DNA of 64,000 bases. Origin: Neonectria sp. B-13 (taxonomy: Eukaryota; Ascomycota; Sordariomycetes; Hypocreales; Nectriaceae). The first letter of the stretch is position 1. Every line of letters starts with the position of its first letter. This document shows, piece by piece, positions 22,833-34,500 of the stretch. The DNA lies in contig NOKP01000007.1 of assembly GCA_002682825.1 (NCBI GenBank), positions 1,302,001-1,366,000 on the forward strand. Reading direction: 5' to 3'. The notes below the pieces were generated by a model. The model made no database searches. It worked only from the letters and a program-made list of their open reading frames with translations, and was not told the DNA's origin. The translations under genes and the position numbers were made by a program.

Positions 22833-23221
22833 TTTATTAGCCGGCGTCTATGGGTTTTGTGTATAATATTATTAGAATTGCGGCGTACAATTCCTTACTT
22901 CAATTTGTTCTCCCAGAGCCCGCAAACCGTTCCCTCGTACGTTTGTCACTCTATTTCACTATCTCCGAATTTTCAAAATACCAGAGCAAATACTGTAATC
23001 TGGCTATGTCTGTTTGCAAACGTCTATCTCGTCCTTTTGGTACTGGATTTTGCGTCGGAACTCCTTGCGCCACCAATCCCTTGGCCTCACCATAAGATAT
23101 GTACAACATTAAAACCCAGTTGTTACTCAAACATGGATCTTCGTCAAGCCACCTATTGGACATCCCCATACCCCTGCCATCATTCAAGAATAATACATGT
23201 TCTCATATCAACATAGCCCGA
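22833..23221. other. Convergent 3' spacer
   Basis: 389 bp between two facing stop codons. Nothing else was seen. Confidence 0.6.
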
Positions 23222-26200
23222 TCATAAAAATGCAGCTGGTGAACTCCCTATTCCCGCTCCAGTGATATTGCCGTGTGTCCTGTTGCGCCGGCTGTTCAGA
23301 AACATGTCCACCATCCTTTTGCTTCCTACCACATCGGCATCCAGCTCCCGCCCCGTCGACTCGGAGCTTTCAAAGGTTCCGTCTTTCCCGCCGAGTCCCC
23401 TCCATGATCTTGGTGTTGAGTGGCTTGAAGTCCATCCAGATCTTTGCACACGCGATTCGGTAGCGTTGTTCTGGAACTCTCGCTCGGCCGCACTAGTTAC
23501 CCCAGGACTTGACTGGGTTGGCGATCCATGCCACCCGGTAACTCGTGGCCGTGTGCGACGCTTTTTTATTGCGTCCGTATTAGAGGAATTGAGACGGCCG
23601 ATTTCGTTTAATGATCGTATGCAAGATATCTCTGTTGCTAGCTCTGGAGTCTTCGTTTCGGAGTCACCTTTGGTCACCGGATATGAAGGAATACTTCGAA
23701 GTCGACTGCGAGGAGGAATTGGCGGCCACACACCCTGCCTGTCTGGGCTATAAACACCCACAGGGGCTTCGTTCTCGTCATGAGGTTGGGTAGCCTTGTC
23801 GGAAATGTTTCGAGGCATTTTGGCATCTGAATTTGAACGAGCGTTCCCTTCCACAGGACTCAAAGGATTCCAAGTGGTCAACTCTACAGATTCATGTTTC
23901 GACGGTCCTAAAAATTCCTTAGGCGAATCAATCTCTGCGCCTTCTCTGATGTGTCCTAACTTGGAGAGCGTATCCGGCGTTCCCGCCCTAAATTGGGGTT
24001 TCGACGGCGTGGTCGGCGCCTCCAACTTGGAAACGTTTGCGCTGAGCCATGTTTTCCACTCCACCGAGCTAGCAGTAGAAACATCTCGTCGGTGCTGGAC
24101 GGTCGGCTTGTAGATTGGCGCATCGACAAATATCGTCGCATCTCCGTGGCTTTCGAGTGCAGGTGATGCGGGGGGTAGGTTCCTCGGAACTGCTGGCTTA
24201 ATCTCGTCTGTTGCACAAGAGTAGACACTGTCTGCGTAGGCCATCCGAGGATCTCTATCTGAGCCTGCGCTGCTAGTCCGGCGGGTCGGAAGACTGATCG
24301 CAGATAAGGATTTCAGATACTTCGACCCACCAAGGCCTGGTACTTCTTGTTCTTCAGATGTGTTCATACTCTCTCGCAAAGCACGACGATACGGACTTGC
24401 TGTGCGGAAGAGATGGCAGGTTGGGCTAGCAAAGAAAGCGGAGCTTCTATGTGTCAGTGTCGTCGGCGGATCAAGCGCACGTCTTTCTGGCGATGTCAAG
24501 TTGCTGGTTCCCATCGTTGATTGAGACTCAAGAGTCACTGCTGCCATTGTTGAGACAACCTTTTCTGGAGAATATGCGGCTTTCTCGGAGCCAGAGGGTT
24601 CCTTGGTTACTGAATCAACGACTTGGCGGCCAAAGACATCGTCATGAGCTTGTACACATCGGATAGTTGACGGCGCCCATCCCTCGCCAGAGCTAATTCG
24701 TTCCGGTGAGACTCCATACACCTTCATCTTCTCAACACTTTGGTTCTTCAACGTGTCTGCTTGCCGTTTGGCCTCCTCTACTCTCTTCATGAGTGCAGAG
24801 TATACACGCTGGCTGTCAACAGCCAATCCTGGAGAGTGTCCTTGTTCTTGCGCCATAGTCCCTGGTTGATTCGTGATGCGAGGAAACGACGAAACATGTG
24901 CACCATTTTCCTTGATAATTGATAGGCGCTGACGTTCCCAATCGCATACACTTGAGGCAGTGTTGGTGATGGAGTCCGTCCAGCTAGTGACCCGAGATTT
25001 GTCATCCTGAATCTCTTGCTCACCACTGTCGACGCTCCCAACACTGCCTTTGCGAGACCTCATCTCTTGGTTGGAAGGAACTGCGTGTAGTGAAGGTACA
25101 TGTGAAGGTACTCTGAACATTGACGCTTCTTGATGAGCCATTCCCTCGTCTAGGTTTAGGCAGCTCTCGCCGTCAGATTCGTACAGATTCTGGTCATCGA
25201 CTTGGGTCTCAGGGCCTGCTGCGCTCTTGGGCCTGGTAAACAACCCTTTCAGCTTCGTTCGCAGTGTCTTGGACACCTTTCGGGCGGACTTTCGAAGTCC
25301 AGGCTGCTTTGCAATGGACAGGCTGTGAGAGGAAAACGACGATGACAAGGTCGTGCTGTTGTTGCTGCTGTTGCGAAGGGATTTTCGAAACCCCATTGAG
25401 CTTTCACTTCGCTTGTTTCTTGACCTGAATAGCATGGATGGGTGAGACTTCAAGTGCGATTGTTCTTCCACCTGTTCCCGAAATTTCTCTCGGGCCAGTA
25501 GAACGGCCAGGTCATTTTCAGCGCGGCTGCTTGAACGAGAGGCCACGGTCGTCCGACGGCTCTTCAGAACACTCAATGACGTCGGGGGTCGAGGCCCGCG
25601 GTCTGTTGAGAGAGGATTGTTCTCCTTCTGTAGCGGCGCAGTGCTGGAGTTGAGAGGTTGTAGATTGCCCTGATTGGGGGTGCCGTTGTTGAAGAAGTAC
25701 CCTAGCTTGAGAGGGTTAGAGGTAGAGAACATGGATTTTGATTTGCGCAGTCTTCGGTATGATGAAGGCACCGAGTCAATGTCATCTTCGTGGGTGTAGC
25801 ATTCGTCCGGGGCTTGGAGCGAGTCAAGGTAGCGTCTCGTAAGGGTGTGAGGGTCGAGTTTTCTCCTCGAGTAGGATAGCGACGAGGTAGGTCTATTGTC
25901 CACGTCTCCAAGAATAGGGAAGCTCGGGTTGTTGGTATCTGATAACCCTGGGTTTTCAGTTGCCCTCGATGCCAATGTCCTTCGCGGTCGGGCAGATGGC
26001 CCAGCGAATCGTACGCTCTGCTGTCGCCTGACGCCAGAAGCACTCAGTGAGCCATCTTGCCTGCTCCTCATGCTCCGGCTTCGCTCCAAGCCGTTTCCTG
26101 TAGAACTGGGTGCCCCATAGCTTCTGTCGGGAGAAAAGCTCGCCGGATCTCGGGGAATGCCTGCCATGCCTTGGGAATGCCTGCTCTGAGCCCGGTTGTA

Positions 26201-26353
26201 GGACAACACGGCGGCAATGTGTGCGTCTCGCTCGGCCGAAACAGGATCGATGGCTTCGAGTAGATGAATAGAACTCCGAACAATTGAGTTGGTCGACTTG
26301 CTGCGGCTCAGTGGACGTCGTTGCTTGTTTCGGGAGCTGTTGCGACGGAGCAT
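23222..26353 (-). CDS. Large disordered fungal protein, 1043 aa
   Basis: A single long frame. The first ATG in frame is at 26353 (MLRRNSSRNKQRRPLSR), and upstream in-frame sequence has only non-ATG codons, so this start is chosen. Residues 1-60 are basic, followed by a short conserved-looking helix (HLLEAIDPVSAERDAHIAAVLSYNRAQ). Most of the rest is Ser/Pro/Arg/Thr-rich and probably unfolded. It includes a basic patch near residues 340-390 (GLRKSARKVSKTLRTKLKGLF), a predicted helix around RVYSALMKRVEEAKRQADTLKNQ, and a C-terminal KRMVDMFLNSRR motif. I recognise the N-terminal helix and the VDMFL motif as shared by orthologues in other filamentous ascomycetes, but no function is known to me. 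The many basic-Ser motifs would suit regulation by phosphorylation. No membrane segment or enzyme motif was seen. Confidence 0.8.
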   Translation of the reverse strand: MLRRNSSRNKQRRPLSRSKSTNSIVRSSIHLLEAIDPVSAERDAHIAAVLSYNRAQSRHSQGMAGIPRDPASFSPDRSYGAPSSTGNGLERSRSMRSRQDGSLSASGVRRQQSVRFAGPSARPRRTLASRATENPGLSDTNNPSFPILGDVDNRPTSSLSYSRRKLDPHTLTRRYLDSLQAPDECYTHEDDIDSVPSSYRRLRKSKSMFSTSNPLKLGYFFNNGTPNQGNLQPLNSSTAPLQKENNPLSTDRGPRPPTSLSVLKSRRTTVASRSSSRAENDLAVLLAREKFREQVEEQSHLKSHPSMLFRSRNKRSESSMGFRKSLRNSSNNSTTLSSSFSSHSLSIAKQPGLRKSARKVSKTLRTKLKGLFTRPKSAAGPETQVDDQNLYESDGESCLNLDEGMAHQEASMFRVPSHVPSLHAVPSNQEMRSRKGSVGSVDSGEQEIQDDKSRVTSWTDSITNTASSVCDWERQRLSIIKENGAHVSSFPRITNQPGTMAQEQGHSPGLAVDSQRVYSALMKRVEEAKRQADTLKNQSVEKMKVYGVSPERISSGEGWAPSTIRCVQAHDDVFGRQVVDSVTKEPSGSEKAAYSPEKVVSTMAAVTLESQSTMGTSNLTSPERRALDPPTTLTHRSSAFFASPTCHLFRTASPYRRALRESMNTSEEQEVPGLGGSKYLKSLSAISLPTRRTSSAGSDRDPRMAYADSVYSCATDEIKPAVPRNLPPASPALESHGDATIFVDAPIYKPTVQHRRDVSTASSVEWKTWLSANVSKLEAPTTPSKPQFRAGTPDTLSKLGHIREGAEIDSPKEFLGPSKHESVELTTWNPLSPVEGNARSNSDAKMPRNISDKATQPHDENEAPVGVYSPDRQGVWPPIPPRSRLRSIPSYPVTKGDSETKTPELATEISCIRSLNEIGRLNSSNTDAIKKRRTRPRVTGWHGSPTQSSPGVTSAAEREFQNNATESRVQRSGWTSSHSTPRSWRGLGGKDGTFESSESTGRELDADVVGSKRMVDMFLNSRRNRTHGNITGAGIGSSPAAFL

Positions 26354-27054
26354 TTCCAACCGATGATGGCCACGGCTTGAGAACTTCAACCCAGAATTGT
26401 ACAAGAAAAAGAGGCACGTCCAGCGAGAGAGCAAAACGCGGATGAGGAAGTCGAATGTGTGACGACGGTCTGTCTGTGTTCGAAGGGAAGCTAACCAAGG
26501 GCTAAGACGATTGAACGAAGCCGTAATGTCAAAACCAACTGCGATGAAGAAACGAAATGATTAGCAGTTAATGAGGGTGACTTGACGAAAGAGAAGTCTG
26601 GTGGAAGAGTTGTTCGCGAGGTCGGGTGCCTTGGAAAGCTTGATCGTTCTCCTAGAAGGAAGGAAGCATAGTCCGCTGATCCTCAATGTGGAAAGAACCA
26701 TCAGGTTAACAGGTCTCACCATGGACCATAGTTCCGACTTATCGCAGGTGCGAATACCAACGCAACCTCAATTCAATACACAGGTCACAACGATATACAA
26801 TGAGCCAAGTGATACACAACGAATTGTATTCTTATTGGAATGACTAACCCATCCCTTAATGCATACAGCCTCAATGACCCAAGTCAAGCCACCGAGTACG
26901 CGACGCAATGACCATGACGACAGAAATGTCAAAAGTCTACGCCCTAATTCATATCAATAGTTACCCAAAACGAAAACCAGCAACCGATTCCCCATCCGCA
27001 ATCCCAGCGAAATGCATAGCCAATACACCAATGATGATGATCCTGTTAATGATC
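26354..27054. other. Spacer with upstream region of the disordered-protein gene
   Basis: About 700 bp containing the promoter of the gene starting at 26353 and the 3' region of the subtilisin gene ending at 27055. No gene supported. Confidence 0.55.
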
Positions 27055-28710
27055 TTACACAGAGATCTCGTTGAGGAACTGCTCGATCTCCTCATCGACG
27101 AGATCGTGGATCTTCTTGGAGAACTTCTCGGCCTTGTTGCCGAACTTCTTGGCAGTCTTGACAATCTTGCCAGAGACAACCTCAAAATCCTCCTCGATGG
27201 CGACCTCAAGCTCCTCAATGGTGGTGGGGATCTTCTGGGCCTTGTAGCCACCGTGGGCAACAATCTTGGAGAAGTTGCTGCAGCCACCACCGTTCCAGGC
27301 GAGCAGGTTGGGGGTGTCCTCAGGGATGCCGGTCAGGACATCCTCAGTGGCAATGGTGACGAGGCTCTCCTTCAGCTCCTTGGGAGTGATGGAGGCAACA
27401 GCGTACTCGGAGCCCTCAGCAGGCTGGAGAGAGAGGTAGTAGGCCAGGAGACCGGCGATGTGGGGAGAGGCCATCGAGGTACCAGAGATGGTGTTGACGG
27501 CGTACTTGGAACCGATCCAGGTAGACTGGATGTTCAGGCCAGGGGCGAAGATATCAGTGCACTTGCCGTAGTTGGAGAAGTAGGCACGAGAGTCATCAAG
27601 AGCAGAAGCGCCAACGGTGACGGGCTCGTTGGCAGCAGCGGGAGAGTAGTTGCAAGCATCGGCGTTGTCGTTGCCAGCAGCGACGGCAAAGTGAATGCCA
27701 GTGCGAACAGCAGCGTTGACAGCAGCGTCGAGAGCCTGAGTCTTGCCACCGCCAAGGGACATGTTAGCGACGGAGCCCTTGAAGCCCTTGCGCTTGCCAT
27801 CCTTGGCCTTTTCAAGCTGCTCAAGATGGCTGGTGGCAGCGAACTCAACACCCTTGACAACGTCGGCCATAGAGCCGGATCCGTTAGATCGGAGGACCTT
27901 GACGGCGTAGACCTCGGCCTTCTTGGCAACACCGTACTTCTTGCCGGCAATGGTGCCGGAGCAGTGAGTACCGTGACCGTTGCCATCCTCATCGGCATCG
28001 CCAGTGGGAATAGTCTTGCCCCAGTGAGCTCGGCCCTCGAAGTCGACGTGCTCAGTGTTGGTACCAGTGTCGATGACGTAGGCATCAACACCCTCACCAG
28101 CAGACTCAGTGTAGAGGTACTTGTTGAAGGTACCGAAGTTCAGGCCATCTCGGTGAGAGATACGGGCAAGACCCCAGGGAGAGTTTCGCTCGGTCTCGCC
28201 GTCACACTTGTCCTCAATAACCAGGTCCTGGGACTCGATGGGAAGCATGGTGTGAACGATGGTGTCCCGCTCGATGAAATCAATCTAGGTTTGGGGTTAG
28301 CCTCGGCTCAGTGGCAACAGAATCAGACAGTGGCTCGGACTTACATCGGGGTGATTCCGGACCTGCTCGATGGTGGACTCATGGAAGTGACCGGCGTAGC
28401 CCTTGAAGTCACCAATCTTGAAGGTGTGCTTCAAGCCTGAGAATGAGCTGAAGTCATCGGGAGACTGGCTACGCTTGCGAAGCTCAAGACGCTCCTGCTC
28501 GCCACCGGTGTGGATGTCAAGGATCCAGTTGTGGTGGTTCGATGCAGCAGAATCATCGACATGGTCCTTGAACTTGACGATGTACGAGTCCGGGATGCTC
28601 TCGGCCTCGATGGAGCTGAGGATGGGAGCAGACTTGTCGTGGATGGTGCCAACGCTGAAGGAGCTGGCGCTGGCAACAGCCGCCAGAGAGAGAGTGAAGG
28701 CGGTTCTCAT
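27055..28710 (-). CDS. Vacuolar subtilisin-like serine protease (proteinase B type)
   Basis: Two minus-strand exons, 28710-28345 and 28284-27055, joined in phase 0 over a 59-bp intron (GTAAGT, GCTAAC branch, CTAG), giving 531 residues. The order is signal peptide (MRTAFTLSLAAVASASS), then I9 propeptide (SYIVKFKDHVDDSAASNHH to NHPDIDFIERD), then the S8 catalytic domain. The catalytic residues are visible: Asp in YVIDTGTN, His in GNGHGTHCSG and Ser in SGTSMASPH, with the oxyanion Asn in AVAAGNDN. The C-terminal 80 residues form an acidic/basic helical extension (VAIEEDFEVVSGKIVKTAKKFGN) as in fungal cerevisin-type vacuolar enzymes, in contrast to the shorter secreted cuticle-degrading subtilases. 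It should act in vacuolar proteolysis, autophagy and nitrogen-starvation recycling. Length fits the family. Confidence 0.93.
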
Positions 28711-30439
28711 GATGACGAAACCGCAAGCGACGCTGCAGAGTGGGAGTGGTTGCTGGGCTGGGCTGGTCTACCTGCGACCGAAGAGAACGAAAGAGAACAG
28801 GCGAAAGCTCTACAACCCTCTAGACGATGGGATTGAAAGAGGGCGATGCGGGATGGATGATGGAGATGATGGATGAGGGAGGATGATGAAGGAAGAAGAG
28901 AAAGGATGGCGAGCGACCTGGGGTAGATAAACGGAAGGAGCGCAGGCGTGCGACAGCTCCGGTGTTGCCTCAGCGGGCCAGAGCGGGCCACCCACCGCGG
29001 GCGACAAGTGTGACGCATCCAGTCGCTGGGGTAGGCGATAACAGCGGTGGCTGAGTGCCCAAACAGGTTTAGCGGAGCCAGGGCCATCCAATCCTGTGAC
29101 GCACTCCGTTCCCAGGACGATGCGATAACGGCAACAGCTGGATCCCAGGTACTTCGGAGCTCCCATGACGCTCCGTGCGATCATTTCTGGCTTCGCACGA
29201 TGCTCAATGCGCCTGGCCCGCGAGTCACGGTTCCCAACAAACAGCGACAAGCGCCGCTGCCTCGTTTAGTTCATGGCAGATACCCATGGGCCGTCTACTC
29301 TACGAAGCACCCGGAGGAATACCACAGTACGAAGCAGCTAACTGAAATAACCTAGCGAAGAGAGGCTGCTGGTAGCTCGTTCTGAGCATGGAATACGCAC
29401 TTACGACATTGTAAGGACTGCGAACGCCTTCCAAGTTCCAAGCGCTGATTGTCTCATCCCCCGCTCGGCTGACGCCGCCGTTCCCGGTCGGGGCCATTTG
29501 CCTTTGTCCGGCTCTGGACTACCGAAGTGAGGCGTTGTCGTTTCCACGGCGCCTGAGCCCCTTGTTATCTCAAGACTCACGGTCGCTACCGCCCTGAAGC
29601 CTTGTCTCGGTGGATGATGATCAGCGACGAGGCAAGCACTGTGTGCAGGATGCCATTGGAGAAATATGCACTGTCTGGCGGCCGTCATGGCGCATGTATC
29701 CTGCTCGCGCCGCGGGCCAGGCCACACCCACCCCCCACATGAGAGCTCCAGCATGGTGCCCGGTTACGTACCTTGGCTAGGTGCAGTGGTGCACTTAACA
29801 GCCAGTCTAGAGGTGTTCTCTGCGCCAGCTCAGTTAATAACGCTGCACCCAGGCGTTCCAGTCGACAGTGTCAGAATGCGGGGGGCGTCACGGCTCACAG
29901 GCTCCGATTGGTCTCCACCGGTCATGATCCACATGATCCATCAAGTCAGACGACGTCCCAGGCACGTGCCTGGTGTTACATGGAAGCCAGGCCAGCGTCT
30001 CACTTCTCAGGCTCCCAGGCACCAAGAGCACTGCCCTGGCAGAAGCAATGGCCGAGCAACAAGCTCAAGGCAAGGCCGGCCTGCAAGGTTGGTAAGCTCG
30101 CCTCACTCAATGAATCAGTTCAGGAATGAGAAGAAACGTCATGACCTCGACATCAGCATTGCGTCCCGTCCCCGTCAGCCAGCCAAGCAACTAAGCTACT
30201 AGAGCAAGGCACTTCCTCTTCTGCTGGAGCTGGGAGATACGCACCGAGCTCCGTCATAGGCTATTCTGCCCCCAGCTTCGCCCCGTCCCCGAGCCACCTT
30301 GATCCCCTTTCGCTCCGTCTCGAGGTAGCTTTATCTCGTCCGATAACGCCATCATCCGCTGGTCGTAGCTCATTCCAGCCGCCCGCCTCCGCAGTTTCAA
30401 GGTCCCAACCAACTGCCTGATTCAACAGGCAGGTTGGCA

Positions 30440-30469
30440 GGTAGATACGGATCTGTGTTCGTATCTACC
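30440..30469. repeat. Inverted repeat, 10-bp perfect arms
   Basis: GGTAGATACG at 30440-30449 is matched exactly by CGTATCTACC at 30460-30469, with a 10-nt loop. It stands in the promoter region between the protease and BEACH genes. A binding site for a dimeric factor or an RNA hairpin are both possible. Confidence 0.65.
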
Positions 30470-31395
30470 GCTACGCATACCGCGGATAAAACTACTTGCG
30501 GCTTTCCATATCGGAGAGGGGTAAAGACTAAAGTAGACGTTGGTTTGCAAAAGCGATTCCTGGTGAGCAGGTTGGGATCGCTTATTTGAGGCATAACATA
30601 ACTCGGTACTCTGTCTGTCATTAGTTGAGAGGCTCGAAGGCGCCTTCATTTAAGGTAATGTCCATGACCTCCTAACTTTTGGCGACGGATGTTCCGTTGC
30701 ACCGTTTCAGTCACTTCCTTTGTTTCTACGGGCATCCGTAAACAGCACAGGATGTACCTTCTTCATGAGCAACATGACGTTGTCCCCAGTTTCATGATTC
30801 ATGACGCGCCATTCTCATGCAATATTGGACGCAGTGCTCACCTGTCTACCCTACACACTACTCCACGGGAATGACTGGCAAACCATGGGTTATGCAAGGC
30901 TGAACACGGATAGAAGTTATAACTGGTCAAAAGCCCGATTGAAGGTGGAAATATCAGGCCTGCAAAACGGATGTATATTGGCTGGCATCTCGCTTTCTAG
31001 TAGTCTACGGAGTTGCGGCAGAGCCAAAAACGGACAGAGGGAGACATGTCACTCCAGCTCCCTAACTTGAGGTCCTAACCTAGGGGCCACCAGCCCACAC
31101 TCAAAGCCCACAAGCCCACAAATCCACCAGCCCCAGGCGGGGCCACCCCTGGAAAAGGGCTAAGCCACACACCTCCAAGGCTGACCGACCGTGACAAGTA
31201 GGGTAACGGACACAATATCGTGGTCCAGGCTCCAGTTCACCTTCTGCTTGAGACACGATTATTGTATTGCCGACCTTGTTTGTACTGCTACCAGCGCTCG
31301 AACTCGAATCCCAACAGGCCGAGAACCCTCCCGACACACCCGCTTTTTCCACCTGATTAGCCGCGCTACATCCGTCTTCGATTCGCCACAGCTTC

Positions 31396-31526
31396 ATGCG
31401 CCCCGCGCTCGCCGCTACAACCAGCTCGAAATCTCACCTTTCGATGCCGAACGCGATTGATAACGTCCTAGACCCTTGATGGGCTCTGGGCAGGGTGGCT
31501 TTGGCATGAATACCTGGTTTCACTAA
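31396..31526 (+). promoter_or_regulatory. Two upstream open reading frames before the BEACH gene
   Basis: The first ATG (31396) opens 27 codons ending in TGA at 31479. The second (31506) opens six codons ending in TAA at 31526, seven bases before the main ATG at 31534. If the transcript starts upstream of 31396 and is not spliced here, both would reduce initiation at the main start. Confidence 0.35.
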
Positions 31527-31533
31527 CAACACA

Positions 31534-34500
31534 ATGACTTCCATCCCGAGAAGATACCGGTCCTCCACGTCCGCCTCCAACCCGACTAGCTCCAAGTCCC
31601 TCGAGATCCTCGACGGCCTGCTCAATGGCCTCGCTAAAGATACTACCCTCCACCAGGACAACGGATACCCCGAGATCCCTCGATTATCCAAGAACCTTCG
31701 ACACATTGCCCAGCACATAGGTGCCGCAACGACCCCCGTCCACCAAAATGACTTCCGCCACGCCAACGGCTTCGAGCGCATCCTCAATCTGCTGCGTGCC
31801 TTTTCGGGCTACTACAACCCCGATAAGCGGAGCGACTCGGATATGTTGTCCTTCTTCAGGCTGCTTGGCGAGTCTCTAAACGTGCTTTCGGCAGCCTTGA
31901 AGGAACATGCTGGCAACCGGCGATTCTTCAGATACAAAGTCGAGGGCGGCGGCTGGGAAGCACTGGAGCAAGTCATCGCAAGCATTGGCCTCGGCGGCGC
32001 GGAGCCAGATGCGTGGATTAGCTGTCATGTCTTTGGAAAACTGCTCGCATTTGCCCTCGATGACGAAGGCCTGGACCTACTCTGCCAGTCCGTCGCCAAG
32101 GCTCTTCGTCCGGACTCCGAAAACGCTTCTACGAATGATGATGACGACGAAGGTTCAGACGCAGAAGAACAATGGGATTTGGTCTTGGCCAAATCTGCAG
32201 AGAACATCTCACCAGGTGTGCGAGAGGTCATTAACGCCAAGACTATCCTACGGCATCCAGAGATTCTGAGAGCAGTCGTCAGCTTCTGGACTGCTATCCC
32301 ACGGATGAAGAATGCGCCGGCGAGCCCAGCATCCCTACTTGTCCTGGAGACGATACACTCCGTCATTGCTGTGTCAATCTATAATCGGGCTGCCGTTCAC
32401 TCAACTGGTGTCCTGTCCCAGTTTCTCAGAGTCGTCTTTGGTGTCGACTCGGCATTGAGTCTTCCTGAGCGTGAAAAGGTTTTGGCCGTCTGCAGGATGC
32501 TCATGTTCCTGGGCGTCAACCAACCCGCCGACACCCAGTTCTTGTTGTCGTCACCTAGCCCCGAGGCATCCGAATTCTGCCTACAGATGGCGTCCAAGTA
32601 CTCTGGGCCCCCATTTTTTCAATTCGACCTCTCGTTGAATGGTCATTCCTCCCTGGAACTCCCTAGCCTTGGCCGCTCATTCCCACCCCAATCGAGTGCT
32701 GGATATACCTTCACGGCTTGGATCCGGATAGACAGCTTCGACCCCACCGCGCACACCACCGTCTTTGGTGTGTTCGACTCTACGCAGGCATGCTTCTTAC
32801 TGATGTATCTCGAGAGAGACACCCACAACTTTATCCTACAAACTTCTGTCTTTTCCAATAAGCCTAGTATCAGGTTCAAGTCAGTTTCATTCCGAGAAAA
32901 CAAATGGTATCACATCGCTATTGTTCATCGGCGACCAAAGACTATGACTGCCAGCAAGGCATCCCTCTATGTCAACGGTGAATTTTCTGAACAGATTCGT
33001 TGCAACTACCCCCATCCACCCCCATTATCCAACGGAACCACCGAGAGCTTCGCTTCTTTCAACTCGAACCAAAACAAGACCAATCCGGTCCAAGCTTTTT
33101 TGGGAACGCCCAAGGAGCTTTCAAACCAGATCGGGGCCGGTCTTGTCTTCTCGAGATGGTCACTTGCTTCTGCTCATCTTTTTGAGGACGCATTGAGTGA
33201 CGACTACTTGGCTGTCCACTATGGTCTTGGGCCTCGATATCAGGGCAACTTTCAGGACAGTCTGGGTGGGTTTCAAACTTATGAGGCGTCGGCCACTTTA
33301 GGTCTGCGAAACGAAATCGCCCATCCCGGAAAGGAAGAGAACTCCGATATTCTCAAAGCGATTCGCGAAAAGGCGAGCTCGTTGCTCCCAGAGTCCAAAA
33401 TCCTGCTGAGCATTCTCCCTTCCGCCACCTTCCCAGAAAATGTCCAATATCTAGACACGGGACTATTGCGCTCAATGCCCAGGAACTGTGCTCGCAATCT
33501 ATTCCGGGCGTCTAACCAGGAGGGCTCCCCTTTGGCCATCAATTGTGCCGTTCCATGCCTGCCAGACACACTTTTCAGGGCACACGGTCTGGCATCGTTC
33601 CGAGGCAACCCGATCGTTGCCGTTCCATCTTATCTGGATGAGAATCTATGGCGTTTGGCTGGTTTCACGCCCTTGGCACTGAAGCTCTTTGAGAGGGCGT
33701 CGTCAGCAGACGAGACTGTCCGTGCTGCTGAAATGCTGTTTCACTGCATCAGACAGAGCTGGAGAAACAGTGAAGCTATGGAGAGAGATACTGGCTATGG
33801 CATCTTGGGCATGCTACTGCGAGTGAAGCTGGGATATGGCAGTAGTGGCCGAAATGATGCTACTGTGTCTCGACTTCCCATCGCCAACGACGAACGAGAT
33901 CGATTGGCCTTCCAGCTTCTCAGCCTAATTCTTGGGTTTGTTGGATTCAATCATGCGGAGCCCATTGAATCGTTCATCATTAACCCTCTCGCCTACCGGA
34001 CTCTACTCATTGATCTGGACATCTGGCGTAAGTCGGCACCACGTATCCAGGAACTGTACTACAAGCAGTTTGTTACGTTCGCCGTCAAGAGCAAGTATCA
34101 CGAGTTCAACAGCCGGAGGTTGATTCGGATGCGTAAGTACGACCCCTCTAGTTGGTCCTCACAGCGATCCTGACAAGTTACCGTAGGAATTGTGAAGCGG
34201 CTGCTAGATGCCATGAAAGGTGAAGTTGTGTCGGAGGATACCATACCCCATTTCATGAGTGCATTCGAAGTCCTTGTTAAGTCAAACTTCAGCCAAGAGG
34301 TGATGAGATCTCTGGCGCTGTTCATCACATACGCATTCCACTCTCCATTGACTTCACTGTCACGACCATCGCGAGCGCTTTCGGCAGTTTCAAGATCTAG
34401 CACCCCGGGCTCGGCAAGGAGAACCCCCGTTGACACCGTAGCGGGAACCAACTCGCCGTCTGGGCTGAGGTTTTTGACTAAGAAGCAGCTTGGTGTTAAG

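Larger units (their letters stand above)
28711..31533. other. Divergent promoter region, 2.8 kb
   Basis: This lies between the start codons of the protease (minus) and the BEACH gene (plus). No gene is supported. Open frames of up to 178 codons overlap without recognisable content. A hairpin at 30440-30469 and short upstream frames before the BEACH start are listed separately. Confidence 0.5.

Noticed and set aside
26908..28440. 510-codon plus-strand open frame
   Set aside because: It lies antisense to the vacuolar subtilisin, which has signal peptide, propeptide and full catalytic triad. The antisense product is Leu/Gly/Val-rich and mirrors codon bias of the real gene.
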